Shown: positions 18,576-28,734, numbered from the stretch's first letter. The stretch: 43,812 bases of DNA from Acetivibrio straminisolvens JCM 21531 (GCF_000521465.1 NZ_BAVR01000030.1:1-43812), one strand, 5' to 3'. The notes: generated by a model not told the origin, from the sequence alone. Made by a program: numbers and translations.

Positions 18576-18584
18576 ATTATAGCA
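18576..18584 (-). promoter_or_regulatory. Extended -10 promoter upstream of dnaG-rpoD
   Basis: The minus strand carries TGCTATAAT, a TGn extended -10 with a perfect hexamer, about 160 bp upstream of dnaG. The corresponding -35 region is only a T-rich stretch. The rest of 18438-18722 is very AT-rich, and I see no gene or other structure in it. Confidence 0.5.
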
Positions 18585-18722
18585 TGGAAGCAAAATTAAA
18601 AATACCATAATACGATTTTATTTTATTCTTCATAAAAATAAATTTTCCTTCTTTAATTAAAAACAAATATTTTTAGATATTCTTTCAACTTTATTGCCAA
18701 TTTATACGTTTAGCATAAATTC

Positions 18723-18753
18723 AAGCCCAAAAACAAAAGTTATTGGGCTTTTT
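18723..18753. terminator. Hairpin downstream of the dGTPase gene
   Basis: Arms AAGCCCAA (18723-18730) and TTGGGCTT (18743-18750) pair perfectly. The hairpin lies just after the stop codon of the leftward dGTPase gene. The better T-run is on the plus side, so termination of the leftward transcript may be imperfect. Confidence 0.6.
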
Positions 18754-18757
18754 ATGT

Positions 18758-19750
18758 CTAGTGCCATGATTTAGGTATAAATATTTCGTGAAATTTTTTT
18801 ACTGCATATCGATCGGTCATTCCGGCAATATAATCGCAAACAACCCTGTCTATATCCGTATGTTGAAGCATTTTTGCCGCTTCATCCGAAAGAAATTCAG
18901 GCCTTCTTTTAATGTAGTTGTAAAGCTCTTTTATAATATTTTGGGCCTTCATTTCATCCTTTTTGGCCTCTGACCCTATATACACATTGTCAAACATAAA
19001 TTCCCGCAGTTCATTCATTGCCTCCTGAAATTCACTGCTCATTTTTACTGTGTCCTTGTCTTTACTATTGGTTATAATATTTACAATCATATTGTTTATC
19101 CTTCGGCTGGAACTGTTGCCCAACACTTTGGTACACTCTTTAGGAAGACTGTCTTCCGAAATAATACCTCCTCTTATGGCATCATCTATATCGTGATTTA
19201 TGTATGCTATTCTGTCGGCAAACCTTATAATCTGTCCTTCCAAAGTTGAGGGAATGGTGTCTCCGGTGTGGTTTAGTATCCCGTTTCTTACTTCCCATGT
19301 GAGATTGAGTCCGTTGTCTTTTTCCAGTATATCAACAACTCGTAAGCTTTGCTCGTTATGCTTAAACCCATGGGGCATATCTCGTTTAATACTCTTTCAC
19401 CGGCATGCCCAAAGGTGTATGCCCTAAATCATGACCTAAAGATATTGCCTCCGTCAAGTCCTCGTTTAATCGCAGGCTCTTTGCAAGAGTCCTTGCTATC
19501 TGCGAAACCTCAAGGGTATGGGTAAGTCTCGTCCTGTAATGGTCTCCCTCAGGAGAGAGAAAAACCTGTGTTTTATGTTTTAATCTTCGAAAAGCCTTTG
19601 AATACAATATTCTATCTCTATCTCTTTGAAATCGCGTCCTTACATCGCACTCTTTTTCTTCATGCAGCCTGCCGCGGGATTCGGCACTTTTGCCGCAAAA
19701 GGCGACAAAATTTCGGCTTCAAGCTTTTCCAATTCTTCACGTATCAGCAT
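18758..19750 (-). CDS. dgt: Deoxyguanosinetriphosphate triphosphohydrolase-like HD protein, three apparent frameshifts
   Basis: The restored protein is about 331 residues: [11 protein letters not shown] at the start, then [33 protein letters not shown] and [15 protein letters not shown], which form the HD metal site of the dGTPase family. It would hydrolyse dNTPs to deoxynucleosides and triphosphate. ATG 19750 follows GGGAGGTG at normal spacing. The frame breaks at 19688-19691 (A-run), 19411-19413 (T-run) and 19372-19375 (C-run, minus-strand bases), and each is repaired by one added base. In Firmicutes this gene commonly precedes dnaG-rpoD, as here. Confidence 0.88.
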
Positions 19751-19886
19751 AACAAGTTACACCTCCCTACAAATAAAAAAACACCTGTATTTATTATATT
19801 ATACAAAATCCACAGGTTCCCTTCCAAAAAAAACATAATATTTTTATTCGCATACTTAATTACATATTAAGTATTTCCAATTTTGA

Positions 19887-20921
19887 TTATAATATTTCTT
19901 GTATTTTTAATTCCTTTTCCACCGTAAGATCAATATACTTGTCATCTACTTATAATCGGTCTTGACACATGTCTTGGATTTATATGCACAATTTCACATA
20001 CTTCACCTGTATTAAGCTTTGCAAAATCTCCAATATAATACGCAGCTATATTACTTAGAAAAGCATTGACCACAGCTACATCAAGCTTACCGACATATTC
20101 TTCCTCCATTATATGAAATACCTCAAAAGGACTCTCTTTCTCTCTATATACCTATTTGATGTCATAGCATCATAAATATCCGCTACTGCTATCACCTTTG
20201 CCATCATGCTTATTTTATCGCCTTTAGCACCGGTAGGATAGCCGCTTCCGTCCTCCCTCTCATGGTGCATTAGAACAGCAATGCGTATCTCCCGATCTAT
20301 CTCGGGTTCCTTTTCAAGCATTCTGTAACCGTAAACAGTGTGTTTCTTAATCTCTTCATATTCATCCGGAGTCAGTTTTGAAGGTTTGTTCAAAATTTCC
20401 TTAGGTACCTTTGATTTGCCTATATCATGAAGCAACCCCGCCTGAACAAGCATAAGGAGTTTATCCTTGCTAAAGCCCATCCATTTTCCCAATAGCATGC
20501 AAAGAAGAGATACATTTATAGAATGAGTATAAGTATATTGGTCCGCACTCTTGATTTGATTTATACATCTTACTATATCCCTTTTTTCGTCCAATCTTGC
20601 AACCACAGAAGTAACAACTTTGTCAACCTTATCCATATTAAGATTTTTCCCGACAGCCGCATCATAAAGAACACTCTTAAAACAATTGACACTCGCATTA
20701 TATGAAGTATTAAAGCTCTCGGAGATTTCCGAAGAGGAGAAGTTATTTTCCTTCTCTACAACCCTAACCTTGCTGTAGTTAAGGTTAAAGAGCTTCTTTA
20801 TCATGTGATCGTCCAATATTGTTCCTTCCGAAATCACTATTGATCCATAATCATTCAGTATGGTTTCGGCAATTCTCATGCCCGGTTTTACTTCTCTTAG
20901 AGGTAAAAATACTTTTGACAC
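19887..20921 (-). CDS. HD-GYP cyclic di-GMP phosphodiesterase, with apparent frameshifts near the C-terminus
   Basis: The product is about 345 residues when restored. An N-terminal all-beta/helical module of about 60 residues is followed by the HD-GYP domain: HS at 133, HDIGK at 165-169 and HHEREDGSGYP at 219-229. It should hydrolyse c-di-GMP to pGpG or GMP. The frame breaks at 20151-20152 (a missing G; GGG restores NRVYREKESPFEVF) and again near 19949, beyond which DDKYIDLTVEKEL continues the family C-terminus to 19887. If only the first break is an error, the protein ends at 19942. A SigD-like promoter lies upstream, suggesting motility-linked expression. Confidence 0.85.
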
Positions 20922-20966
20922 ATTATTCCCCCAATTCTAAGTATATTAAATTTTTTATTTATATTA

Positions 20967-20994
20967 TTATCGTATTTTTTTCCTGTATAGTTTA
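20967..20994 (-). promoter_or_regulatory. Candidate SigD (flagellar-type) promoter of the HD-GYP gene
   Basis: On the minus strand TAAACTAT and TACGATAA are separated by 12 bases. The SigD consensus is TAAAGTTT-N11-GCCGATAA, so each half matches six of eight. The remainder of the 336-bp divergent region 20922-21257 is AT-rich. It contains a TATAAT near 21225 for the rightward gene and a small palindrome ATCCCCTAAGGGAT near 21204. I see no riboswitch motif there. Confidence 0.3.
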
Positions 20995-21257
20995 TAAATA
21001 TTTGAATTCAATTCTTTGATGGTAAACTTTTTGCATTGATGATGTATGTATTTTATGTTAACATTTATAAAGTGCATCAATACTTTTTACTGTATTATTA
21101 GTATTTTTATAACCATATATGGATTACGTTAACTTGTGAGGAATAAAAATTAAATGAAATTGTGACTTAAATGAAATTTTTTTCACCAAAATACTGAAAA
21201 CCATCCCCTAAGGGATATTTATTATAATTTATATCATGTAAAGGGGTGTTCATCAGA

Positions 21258-21530
21258 ATGCAATTAAATAATATGAAGAAAATAGAAAAGATAGCCAAAG
21301 AATTTAATAAAATAAACCGTCTTTCAAAACTTATCATAAAATACGGATTTTTTACTTTCATCGCAATGTTTTTGCTTGGAGCATTGACAATTCTCATGTA
21401 TCAGACAGTACTTTATTCAAACGACTATACTTATTATTTGGGAACCCTGATTGTAAAAACCAGCTTTACCATTCTCGCAGAAGCAGTAATCGGAGGTCTG
21501 GTTATCGATTTTATAACAGCAAAAGGTTAA
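21258..21530 (+). CDS. Small two-helix membrane protein of unknown function
   Basis: The product is 90 residues. A basic N-terminus (KKIEKIAKEFNKINRLSK) precedes two hydrophobic helices (about 28-50 and 60-85), which predicts a hairpin in the membrane with both ends inside. I do not recognise the family. ATG 21258 is chosen because AAGGGGTG lies nine bases upstream; an in-frame GTG at 21246 overlaps that site. It is a single gene ending in a strong shared terminator. Confidence 0.65.
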   Translation: MQLNNMKKIEKIAKEFNKINRLSKLIIKYGFFTFIAMFLLGALTILMYQTVLYSNDYTYYLGTLIVKTSFTILAEAVIGGLVIDFITAKG

Positions 21531-21575
21531 GAACTGATTAATCCCGAATAAGGGATTTTTCAATTCTTAACCTTT
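21522..21575. terminator. Bidirectional terminator between the small membrane protein and panD
   Basis: Outer arms AAAGGTTAAGAA (21522-21533) and TTCTTAACCTTT (21564-21575) pair perfectly, with an inner hairpin AATCCC/GGGATT. The structure includes the stop codons of both convergent genes, an economical arrangement. Confidence 0.85.
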
Positions 21576-21954
21576 ATATTTCTCCATGCTTCTCTTTGCT
21601 TTTGATATCAATTACCTTATTCTTTTCATCTACAAACAGTATTTTCGGGCTAAATGACTTTGCCTCTTCCCTGTCAAATATTCCATAGGAAATTATAATT
21701 ATCAAATCGCCGGGATGTACAAGCCTTGCGGCAGCACCATTGAGACAAATCATCCCGCTTCCTCTCTCTCCTTTAATGACATAAGTTTCAAACCTGTTTC
21801 CGTTGTTATTGTCAACCACCTGAACCTTCTCATTTTCCATTATATCGGCAGCATCCATCAAATCTTCATCAATTGTAATGCTGCCCACATAGTCCAAGTT
21901 CGCTTCGGTTACTGTGGCACGATGAATCTTAGATTTCATCAATGTTATAAACAT
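21574..21954 (-). CDS. panD: Aspartate 1-decarboxylase
   Basis: This enzyme makes beta-alanine from aspartate for pantothenate synthesis. The 126-residue proenzyme has the self-cleavage site Gly24-Ser25 (YVGSITI), which creates the pyruvoyl cofactor, plus conserved KIHRATVT and NGAAARL. It starts five bases after the panC stop codon, and its ribosome binding site GGAGGTG lies inside the end of panC, indicating coupled translation. Confidence 0.96.
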   Translation of the reverse strand: MFITLMKSKIHRATVTEANLDYVGSITIDEDLMDAADIMENEKVQVVDNNNGNRFETYVIKGERGSGMICLNGAAARLVHPGDLIIIISYGIFDREEAKSFSPKILFVDEKNKVIDIKSKEKHGEI

Positions 21955-21959
21955 ACTCT

Positions 21960-22806
21960 TTACACCTCCACAATTATATTGTCAATAAGCCTTGTGTTCC
22001 CAAATCTTACAGCCAATGCTATAAGGACTCTTCCTTTAATTTCATCAATATTTTCCAAAGTGTCGGCATTTACCGCTTCAACATAATCAATCACTGCATT
22101 TTTTTCTGTCTGTATTCTGTCAATTATATATTTTTTGATTTTTTCCCCGCTAGTTTCACCTTTTTTTTATAAGCTCTTCCGACTCCATCAAGGATTTTGA
22201 AAGTATTAGTGCCGATTTTCTCTCCTCGGGGCTTAAATATACATTTCTCGAGCTCATGGCAAGTCCATCTTCTTCGCGTACTATAGGACAGGTTATTATT
22301 TCAATATTCATATTAAGATCTCTTACCATTTTCTTTATCACTGCCACCTGTTGGGCATCCTTCTGTCCGAAATATGCCCTGTGAGGCTCGACAATATTAA
22401 AAAGCTTGGCTACAATCGTCGTCACACCTCTAAAATGTCCCGGTCTTGATTTGCCGCAAAGAACTTCGGTTATACCCTCAACATTAACATACGTATTATA
22501 TCCGTCAGGATACATTTCTTTAACGGACGGAGCAAAAACCACATCAACTCCTGCCGATTCCGCAAGCTTCAAATCTCTTTCCATATCCCGCGGGTATCTG
22601 TCAAAGTCCTCATTAGGACCAAACTGTGTCGGATTTACAAAAATGCTCATAATGGTATAGTCATTATTTTGCAGCGACATATTTACCAAGGATAAATGGC
22701 CTTCGTGAAGATATCCCATTGTAGGTACAAAGCCAATTGTCCTTCCCATGCTCTTTTGTGTTCTCACTATAGCTTTTAAATCACTGATTGTCTCAATTAC
22801 TCTCAT
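21960..22806 (-). CDS. panC: Pantothenate synthetase, one apparent frameshift
   Basis: This enzyme joins pantoate and beta-alanine using ATP. The restored protein is about 281 residues with [10 protein letters not shown] near 28-37, [20 protein letters not shown] and AMSSRN, a KMSKS-like signature. The frame breaks in a run of eight T (plus strand, 22161-22168). Seven would give [16 protein letters not shown] and a full family C-terminus ending at 21960. Unlike most others here, this looks like a homopolymer over-call. It is the middle gene of panB-panC-panD. Confidence 0.93.
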
Positions 22807-22863
22807 GTTGTTTACTCTCCTATTTTTTTATGTCCAATAGTACAATATTAATACATGCAATAT

Positions 22864-23715
22864 TTAAATGTCAAATTTAATTTTATCAAGCTCATCAATA
22901 ATCCAATCATCCACTATAAATGAATTTTTTGCTGTTGGGAATATTCCGCTTTGTACTTCTTCTATATAGCTTTTTACCGCCGTGGATATTGTTTCTCCCA
23001 TGTTGGCATATTTCTTTACATGCTTTGGAGTAAAGTCCGTAAACATTCCCGTCAAATCCTGTATGACAAGCACCTGCCCGTCACAGTCCGGCCCGGAACC
23101 GATTCCTATTGTAGGTATGTCCAGCCTTTTGGATATAAACGCCGCAAGCTTGTAGGGTACACACTCCAAAACCACGGCAAAAGCCCCTGCTTTTTGCAAT
23201 AAAAGTGCATCCCGGTATATTTTTTTTGCTGTGTCAATAGTCTTGCCCTGCGCCTTGTGGCCCCCAAAAACATTTATAGACTGGGGAGTATATCCAAGGT
23301 GCCCGACTACAGGTATTCCAGCGCTGATAATGGCCTTTACGTCTTCAATTATGTCCTCGCCGCCTTCGAGCTTTACAGCCTTGCAGCCCCCTTCGGATAC
23401 AAGTCTTCCGGCATTTTTGACACTGTCATTCTTTCCTGTATGGTAGGATAAAAACGGCATGTCTGCAACAACCATTGCTCTTTTGACTCCCCTTACAACT
23501 GCCTTTGTATGGTGAAGCATATCATCCATTGTCACCCGAGTAGTATCCTCGTATCCCAAGACCACCATCCCGAGGGAATCGCCTACCAGTATGGAATCCA
23601 CTCCGGATTCATCTAAAATTTTAGCTGTCGGATAGTCATAAGCCGTCAGCATGCTGATTTTTCTTCCCTCTTTTTTCGACTCTATAAAACTTGCTGTTGT
23701 AAACTTGTTATTCAT
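22864..23715 (-). CDS. panB: 3-methyl-2-oxobutanoate hydroxymethyltransferase (ketopantoate hydroxymethyltransferase)
   Basis: This enzyme adds a hydroxymethyl group from methylene-tetrahydrofolate to alpha-ketoisovalerate, the first step to pantothenate. The product is about 283 residues with the TIM-barrel motifs MLTAYDYPTAK, LVGDSLGMV and VKLEGG. Two in-frame ATGs exist (23721 and 23715); the second has the better six-base spacing from AAGGGAAGGT. It is followed after 57 bp by panC. Confidence 0.96.
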   Translation of the reverse strand: MNNKFTTASFIESKKEGRKISMLTAYDYPTAKILDESGVDSILVGDSLGMVVLGYEDTTRVTMDDMLHHTKAVVRGVKRAMVVADMPFLSYHTGKNDSVKNAGRLVSEGGCKAVKLEGGEDIIEDVKAIISAGIPVVGHLGYTPQSINVFGGHKAQGKTIDTAKKIYRDALLLQKAGAFAVVLECVPYKLAAFISKRLDIPTIGIGSGPDCDGQVLVIQDLTGMFTDFTPKHVKKYANMGETISTAVKSYIEEVQSGIFPTAKNSFIVDDWIIDELDKIKFDI

Positions 23716-23733
23716 AATCATACCTTCCCTTTT

Positions 23734-23968
23734 TTAATTACCACATTGCACATCCTTTAACACATTCGTATGGTAAATCTCGTTTTCACCTTCAAGAAAC
23801 ACTTTTTTCCAAATCAAAAAAGCCAATCCGACAGGATTGACCGATATTCGACAATAAAGGCAAATATATTTCCCCTATATCCCCCTGTCTCTGTCCCCTT
23901 TTACGGATCAAAGCAGAATGCAATAAAAAAATCAATTCTTCTCGTTTAATATCTACAGTGCGGTTCAA
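23734..23968 (-). CDS. Probable small protein upstream of panB, one apparent frameshift
   Basis: I do not recognise this protein. TTG 23968 lies seven bases after AGGTGG and opens a frame that runs 58 codons to a TGA at 23792. Removing one A from a six-A run (23803-23808) extends it to about 77 residues, ending in a TAA at 23734, only 18 bp before panB. The restored protein begins with NRTVDIKREELIFLLHSAL and continues with EGENEIYHTNVL. It has an amphipathic N-terminal helix and no membrane segment. Evidence is the start signal, the long open frame and the tight coupling to panB. It may instead be a non-coding leader. Confidence 0.42.
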
Positions 23969-23993
23969 ATTGATACCACCTGAGTATAGTTAA

Positions 23994-24022
23994 ATATTAG
24001 CACAGTCAAAGTTATAAATCAA
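23994..24022 (-). promoter_or_regulatory. Candidate promoter for the small ORF and panBCD
   Basis: TTGATT (24017-24022) and TAATAT (23994-23999) are 17 bp apart on the minus strand, 26 bp before the TTG start. An overlapping alternative is TTGACT (24004-24009) with TATACT (23983-23988) at 15 bp. Either would make panBCD independent of secDF. Confidence 0.4.
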
Positions 24023-24049
24023 TAATTTCAACAGAAAAATTGAAATTTA

Positions 24050-24089
24050 ATGCAAATTGATAGAAGTTTTACCTCTATCCAATTTGCAT
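24050..24089 (-). terminator. Hairpin downstream of secF
   Basis: The minus-strand arms ATGCAAATT...GATAGA and TCTATC...AATTTGCAT form a long stem with one bulged base, starting 27 bp after the secF stop codon. The following tract is AT-rich rather than a clean T-run. A second short hairpin (AATCC/GGATT with a six-T tract, 23812-23838) lies further downstream, inside the predicted small ORF. Confidence 0.6.
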
Positions 24090-24116
24090 ATTAATTATCA
24101 TAGTTAATATACTCTC

Positions 24117-25067
24117 TTAAGCCTTTGCAGGTGCAGCAGCCTTTCTCTCTGCTTGCTTTTCCTTAAGCAATTCCCAAAGAGGAGTTGCAATAAATATTGA
24201 AGAATAAGTTCCGCTGATAAGACCGATTATCAATGGGAAAGTAAACTCCTTCATTGAACTGATTCCGTTATACGCTGCGAAAGCAAAAACCGTTATTACA
24301 CATATTAACGTGGTCACAGTAGTATTTATCGTCCTTGACATGGACTGAGCAATACTGCTGTTTACAAGAGTGCTTATGGATTCCTTTCTGGATGCCTTGC
24401 TGTTTTCCCTTATTCTGTCATATATTACTATAGTATCGTTAACAGAGTATCCCAGTACAGTCAGTACAGCTGCTATAAAGGACTCATTAACAGGTATATT
24501 GAATACGGCATATACCGCAACCATCATAAGAACGTCGTGAAGTACTGCCACAACAGCAGTAAAGCCTGCTACAAGTCCCGACATGATATTAAATCTTATT
24601 CCAATGTATAAAATCAACAATACCATGGACAAGGCAACTGCAAGCAAACCTTTTGTAAGCAATTCGGCTCCTATCGAAGGGTCAACATCCCTTACTATCA
24701 TTTCACCGTATTCCTTTACATTAAGTTCGGATTTCAATGCTGTAAGAACTTTGTTGCGCTCATCATCGGTAAGCTTTCCGCTGGACTTTATAACAAGAAA
24801 ACTGATAGTTTCATTGTCGTGTGTGGTATCGAATGTCTGAGACTTTTGGGCATGAATACTACTTTTCCCGATAGCTTCTTTTGCAATATTCTCGGCCCTA
24901 TTCGCATCAAAATCTCCGTTTTCCATCTGTATTTCTATTTGGGTTCCACCCCTAAATTGAACATCAAGATTAAGTCCTTGCCTTGCTATCAATGCAACAA
25001 GACCAATTAGCAACAATACAGAGGACAATATGAAAAAGTATTTTCTCTTACCGACGTAATCAAACAT
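24117..25067 (-). CDS. secF: Protein translocase subunit SecF
   Basis: SecF, with SecD, uses the proton or sodium gradient to pull proteins out of the SecYEG channel. The product is about 316 residues: an N-terminal helix, a periplasmic-type domain containing LDVQFRGGTQIEI, then five helices with VLGYSVNDTIVIYDRIRE, the SecF signature. ATG 25067 follows AAAGGAGGT at normal spacing and overlaps the end of secD by eight bases, so translation is probably coupled. Confidence 0.95.
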   Translation of the reverse strand: MFDYVGKRKYFFILSSVLLLIGLVALIARQGLNLDVQFRGGTQIEIQMENGDFDANRAENIAKEAIGKSSIHAQKSQTFDTTHDNETISFLVIKSSGKLTDDERNKVLTALKSELNVKEYGEMIVRDVDPSIGAELLTKGLLAVALSMVLLILYIGIRFNIMSGLVAGFTAVVAVLHDVLMMVAVYAVFNIPVNESFIAAVLTVLGYSVNDTIVIYDRIRENSKASRKESISTLVNSSIAQSMSRTINTTVTTLICVITVFAFAAYNGISSMKEFTFPLIIGLISGTYSSIFIATPLWELLKEKQAERKAAAPAKA

Positions 25068-26396
25068 TTGCAGTACCTCCTTTAGCTCCAAAAAGCCACG
25101 GTTTTCTTAATACTCGGATTTCTGACAGGGCAGTCAAAACAATCTTTGTTGCAAATATTGCTGTAATGAAGTTGACAATTATACCAAGCCCAAGGGTAAT
25201 GGCAAAGGATCTAACTGCTCCTGTTCCAAAGTAATAGAGAACCCCCGCAGTTATCAATGTAGTCAGGTTGCCGTCAAGTATTGCTGTAATTGCCCTCTTA
25301 AAGCCCAAATCAACAGCAGCATTAACAGTTTTACCGCTCCTAATTTCTTCCTTGATTCTCTCAAATATAATTACATTGGCATCAACACTCATACCCACAG
25401 TAAGAATCAAACCTGCTATACCCGGAAGAGTAAGGGACATGCCGCTCAAAACCAAAACCAATATAATAGCTGCAATCTGCCCAAGGAGCGTAATATCCGC
25501 CACCAGTCCCGGAACTCTGTAATACAAAAACATAAACAACCATACCAAAAGAATTGCAACTGCTCCTGCATATATACTTATATTAAGTGCATTCTCACCG
25601 ATAATCGGGCTAATATGGTTGACATCCTTTGCCTCAAGCTTAAAAGGCAAAGCACCGGACCTTATTATGGCTGCAAGCTCTTTTGCTTGTATTATGGATT
25701 CTTCCTGGCTAGAAGTACCGAGAGTAATTACTGCTCTGTCCTTACCGCTTATTTTTTCATTGACTATAGGAGCTGAAATCATCTGATCATCAAGATATAT
25801 AGCAATTTTTTGACCAACCAGTCTTTCAGTTGCCTCTTCAAACTTTTTAGCTCCCTCATCACTAAATATCAATCTTACATTAGCTAATTGCGTTTCGGGG
25901 TTTGTCTCAGCCACAGCGTCTACTATGTCCTTACCCTGAAGAACTATCCTGTCGGTCATTTCATAAGCTCCCGTTTCAGGATCAAACTTGTCTTCATCAA
26001 CTTCTCTGAAAGACATCATTGCCGTAGCTCCAATATCGCAATGGTATCATATGGGTTACCATATTCACTGCCTTTTTTGTACGGTATTTCAACAAGTACT
26101 CTCTTGTTAACCTTGTCCACCGTTACAGTCTTGTCATAAATTTGCTTTCCTTCAAGTCTTGTATCTATTATTCCTTTAACAGTATCCAACTCATCATCAG
26201 TGGGTACTATCCCATCGGGAGCCGTAAGAACAGCACTGACTCCACCACTTATATCAATTCCGTATCGGATACCTTCATAAGCTCTGGGAATGGAATAATC
26301 TGACTTCGGAATGTTTAGTCCGACAAGAACAATAGCGGTCATAGCTGCAATAATCGCCAAAACCAAGAAGCTTTTAATACCGCTGACTAATCTCAT
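25060..26396 (-). CDS. secD: Protein translocase subunit SecD, one apparent frameshift
   Basis: The restored product is about 445 residues. The N-terminal helix is followed by GIRYGIDISGGVSAVL, then the SecD periplasmic-type domain and the RND-like membrane half with GMSVDANVIIFERIKEE. The frame breaks near 26037-26038; one added C or G joins the halves as TIADIGATAMMSFRE. SecDF are usually near-essential for export, so sequence error is the likely cause. The gene heads a secD-secF pair downstream of the SCIFF cluster. Confidence 0.92.
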
Positions 26397-26541
26397 TTGT
26401 AAAATTCCCCCTTTTAAATCTTTTCACATGTGGATATTATATAACTACAACAAATTCGCGTCAATATACTATTTTCTCACAATACACCACTATAATACAT
26501 AATTCTACAATACCAAACTTTTCCTTTAATAAAAATACATT

Positions 26542-27206
26542 TTAAAGAAGATGAGTTCCGTTGATTATAAGCTGAAATTTAAGCCCTAAAAATTCAGCAG
26601 CCCTCCGATTCATGGTCATTCGAACCAAGAAGATTTCAAAATAGTCCATTACCGGGCAAATTTCTGTATCTATATGAAGCTCTAAAACCACCACTTTCTT
26701 TTCGTTATCCACATATAATTCAGAGCTATCAACTGCATAGTTTACTCTGTCATGAATATCAAAGGTAGCTATGTCATTGTTTCTGACCCGGGTCCTGTGA
26801 ACATCAGATTTGTCCGCTAGAATAAGAGCTGCAGAAATATTGCTTACAGGAGCTCCCGAATTCTCATCGTGATTTCCGATAGCCATCATTATTTCCGCCG
26901 CTTCACTGTAGCCCATACCCATCTTGGTCAAAATGCCGTAAGCCAATATTGCACCCGAATGGGCGTGATCTATCCTGTTTACCGCATTTCCGATATCATG
27001 GAGATAACCGGCAATTTTGGCAAGCTCAACTTCCCTTTCGGGAAATCCCAATGTCTCAAGTATTTCTCCCGCCTCTTTAGCAACCAATCCGACATGCCTA
27101 AAGGAATGCTCAGTATATCCCAATGCTGCAAGCTGCCTGTCCGCCACTTCAAAAAGCGACTTGATTTCCTCGTTGTTTTTTAAATCCTTTAATGTTATGA
27201 GCCCAT
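26542..27206 (-). CDS. HD-domain phosphohydrolase, start region frameshifted
   Basis: The product is about 221 residues with the HD signature: EHSFRHVGLVAKEAG, then YLHDIGNAVNRIDHAHSG and GNHDE. The substrate is unknown; the family includes nucleotidases and (p)ppGpp-like hydrolases. The ATG at 27206 has GGGAGG at ideal spacing, but the frame needs one more G (27202-27204, GGG to GGGG) to read MGLITLKDLKNNEE. Without that the frame can only start far upstream inside cteB. It lies 30 bp after cteB in a run cteA-cteB-HD-secD-secF. Confidence 0.85.
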
Positions 27207-27236
27207 ACAAAACCTCCCATATATGACGGATATTTT

Positions 27237-28588
27237 TTACATCTCCTGCGCCTTTATCCACAAAGCACATTCCACTCTCTTTTTCTCCAGTTCGCAGCCA
27301 ACTTTGTACGGAACATTGATATCGCTGTGAAAATTATATGAATTGGCAGCACAACCTCCGCTGCAGTAAAATTTTGCCCAACAGCTGTCACATTCTTTTT
27401 TGGTGTATACATTCGAGTTTTTGAAATAGCTTTGAATATCTCTGTCAAGGACTCCCTCTTTGACATTACCCATTTTAAACTTCTCATTTCCCACAAACTG
27501 GTGGCAAGGGTAAATATCTCCTTCGGGAGTAATTGCAAGATACTCATGTCCCGACCCGCAGCCTGTCAACCTTTTTACGATACACGGCCCCTGACTTAGG
27601 TCTATCATAAAATGAAAGAAATTAAACCATTTTCCCTCTTTGCTTCTCTTCACATACTCATATGCCAGTTTTTCATACTCTTCAAACAATTTAGGAAGGT
27701 CTTCTTCCCTCAAATCATATCCGCTGTCTTTTGCAGCTACTACAGGCTCCACCGAAATCTGCCTAAAGCCCTCATCGGCCAAATGGGTAACATCCTTGGA
27801 AAAATCCAGGTTTTCTCTTGTGAAAGTCCCGCGGACATAATAATTATCCTGGTTTCTGGACTCTGCTACATATTTAAACTTCGGCAGTATATCTTCATAA
27901 CAGCCTGTGCCGTCAACTCTTTTGCGCATTCTGTCGTTTACTTCCTTGCGCCCGTCAATACTCAGTACAATGTTGTGCATGTTTTCATTTATATACTTTA
28001 TATTATCATCATTCAAAAGCAAACCATTCGTTGTCAATGTAAACCTGAAATTTTTATTATGTTCCTTTTCCTTTTGCCTTGCATATTCAATAATTTCTTT
28101 GACCGTTTCAAAATTCATCATCGGCTCTCCGCCAAAGAAGTCCACTTCAAGGTTTCTCCTATTTTTCGACTCCGAGATTAAAAAATCAATGGCTTTTTTG
28201 CCCACTTCCGGCTCATCATGCTTCTTTGGCCGCCAAAATTTCCGGTGGATGCAAAACAGTATTTACATCTTAAATTGCAGTCATGGGATATATGAAGACA
28301 CAGTGCCTTTACCACCGACTTTCTGTTCATGGAAGGAATATATTCCTTGTAAGGATCTTCAGAATAAATTAGCCCATCCGCTCTTAGACTCTCAATCTCT
28401 TTTAGAGCCTCCTCAATCTCATCGGCACTGTACTTGCAAATAAGCTTATTCTTAATCTCGTCAGCTCTACAATCCTTATAATAATCCAATATGTCAAAGG
28501 TTATATCATCCACCACATGAACAGCACCACTGTTGACATCAACAACTATATTGGTGCCCATTAACGAAAACTTGTGAATCATTGTCAT
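27237..28588 (-). CDS. cteB: SCIFF-peptide radical SAM maturase (CteB), one apparent frameshift
   Basis: The restored protein is 450 residues, the length I recall for CteB of C. thermocellum. It carries a peptide-recognition (RRE) domain at the N-terminus, the radical SAM motif C104-x3-C108-x2-C111, FFGGEP, and a C-terminal SPASM domain with several cysteines (CGSGHEY, YPCHQF, CDSCWAKFYCSGGC) for two auxiliary Fe-S clusters. It forms a Cys-to-Thr thioether in CteA. The frame breaks at 28210-28211; CCC instead of CC gives MMSPEVGKKAIDFL. ATG 28588 follows AAGGTGG. It is separated from cteA by a hairpin. Confidence 0.95.
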
Positions 28589-28640
28589 CTTACTTAACCA
28601 CCTTGTTTTATACAATTCCTATAAAATTAAAATAGTGCTA

Positions 28641-28680
28641 AAAAAGTGAAAAAGCGAAATATTTGTTTCACTTTTCACTT
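28641..28680 (-). terminator. Attenuator-like hairpin between cteA and cteB
   Basis: On the minus strand AAGTGAAAAGTGAA pairs with TTCGCTTTTTCACTT (one bulge and one G-U pair) and is followed by TTTTT. It lies 55 bp after the cteA stop codon and 53 bp before the cteB start. Partial termination here would give more precursor peptide than maturase, as is usual for RiPP operons. Confidence 0.65.
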
Positions 28681-28734
28681 CATTGACTGTACCGAAATCA
28701 GATACATATTATTTTCTACCCTTTATGTAAAGGA

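Noticed and set aside
21045..21112. Inverted repeat CATTGATG ... CATCAATA as an operator
   Set aside because: Only about seven bases pair, and about 34 bases separate the arms in an AT-rich background, so chance is a sufficient explanation.
20922..21257. A c-di-GMP riboswitch in the leader of the HD-GYP or small membrane protein gene
   Set aside because: I looked for the GEMM-type core motifs in both orientations and did not find them; only AT-rich sequence and short palindromes are present.
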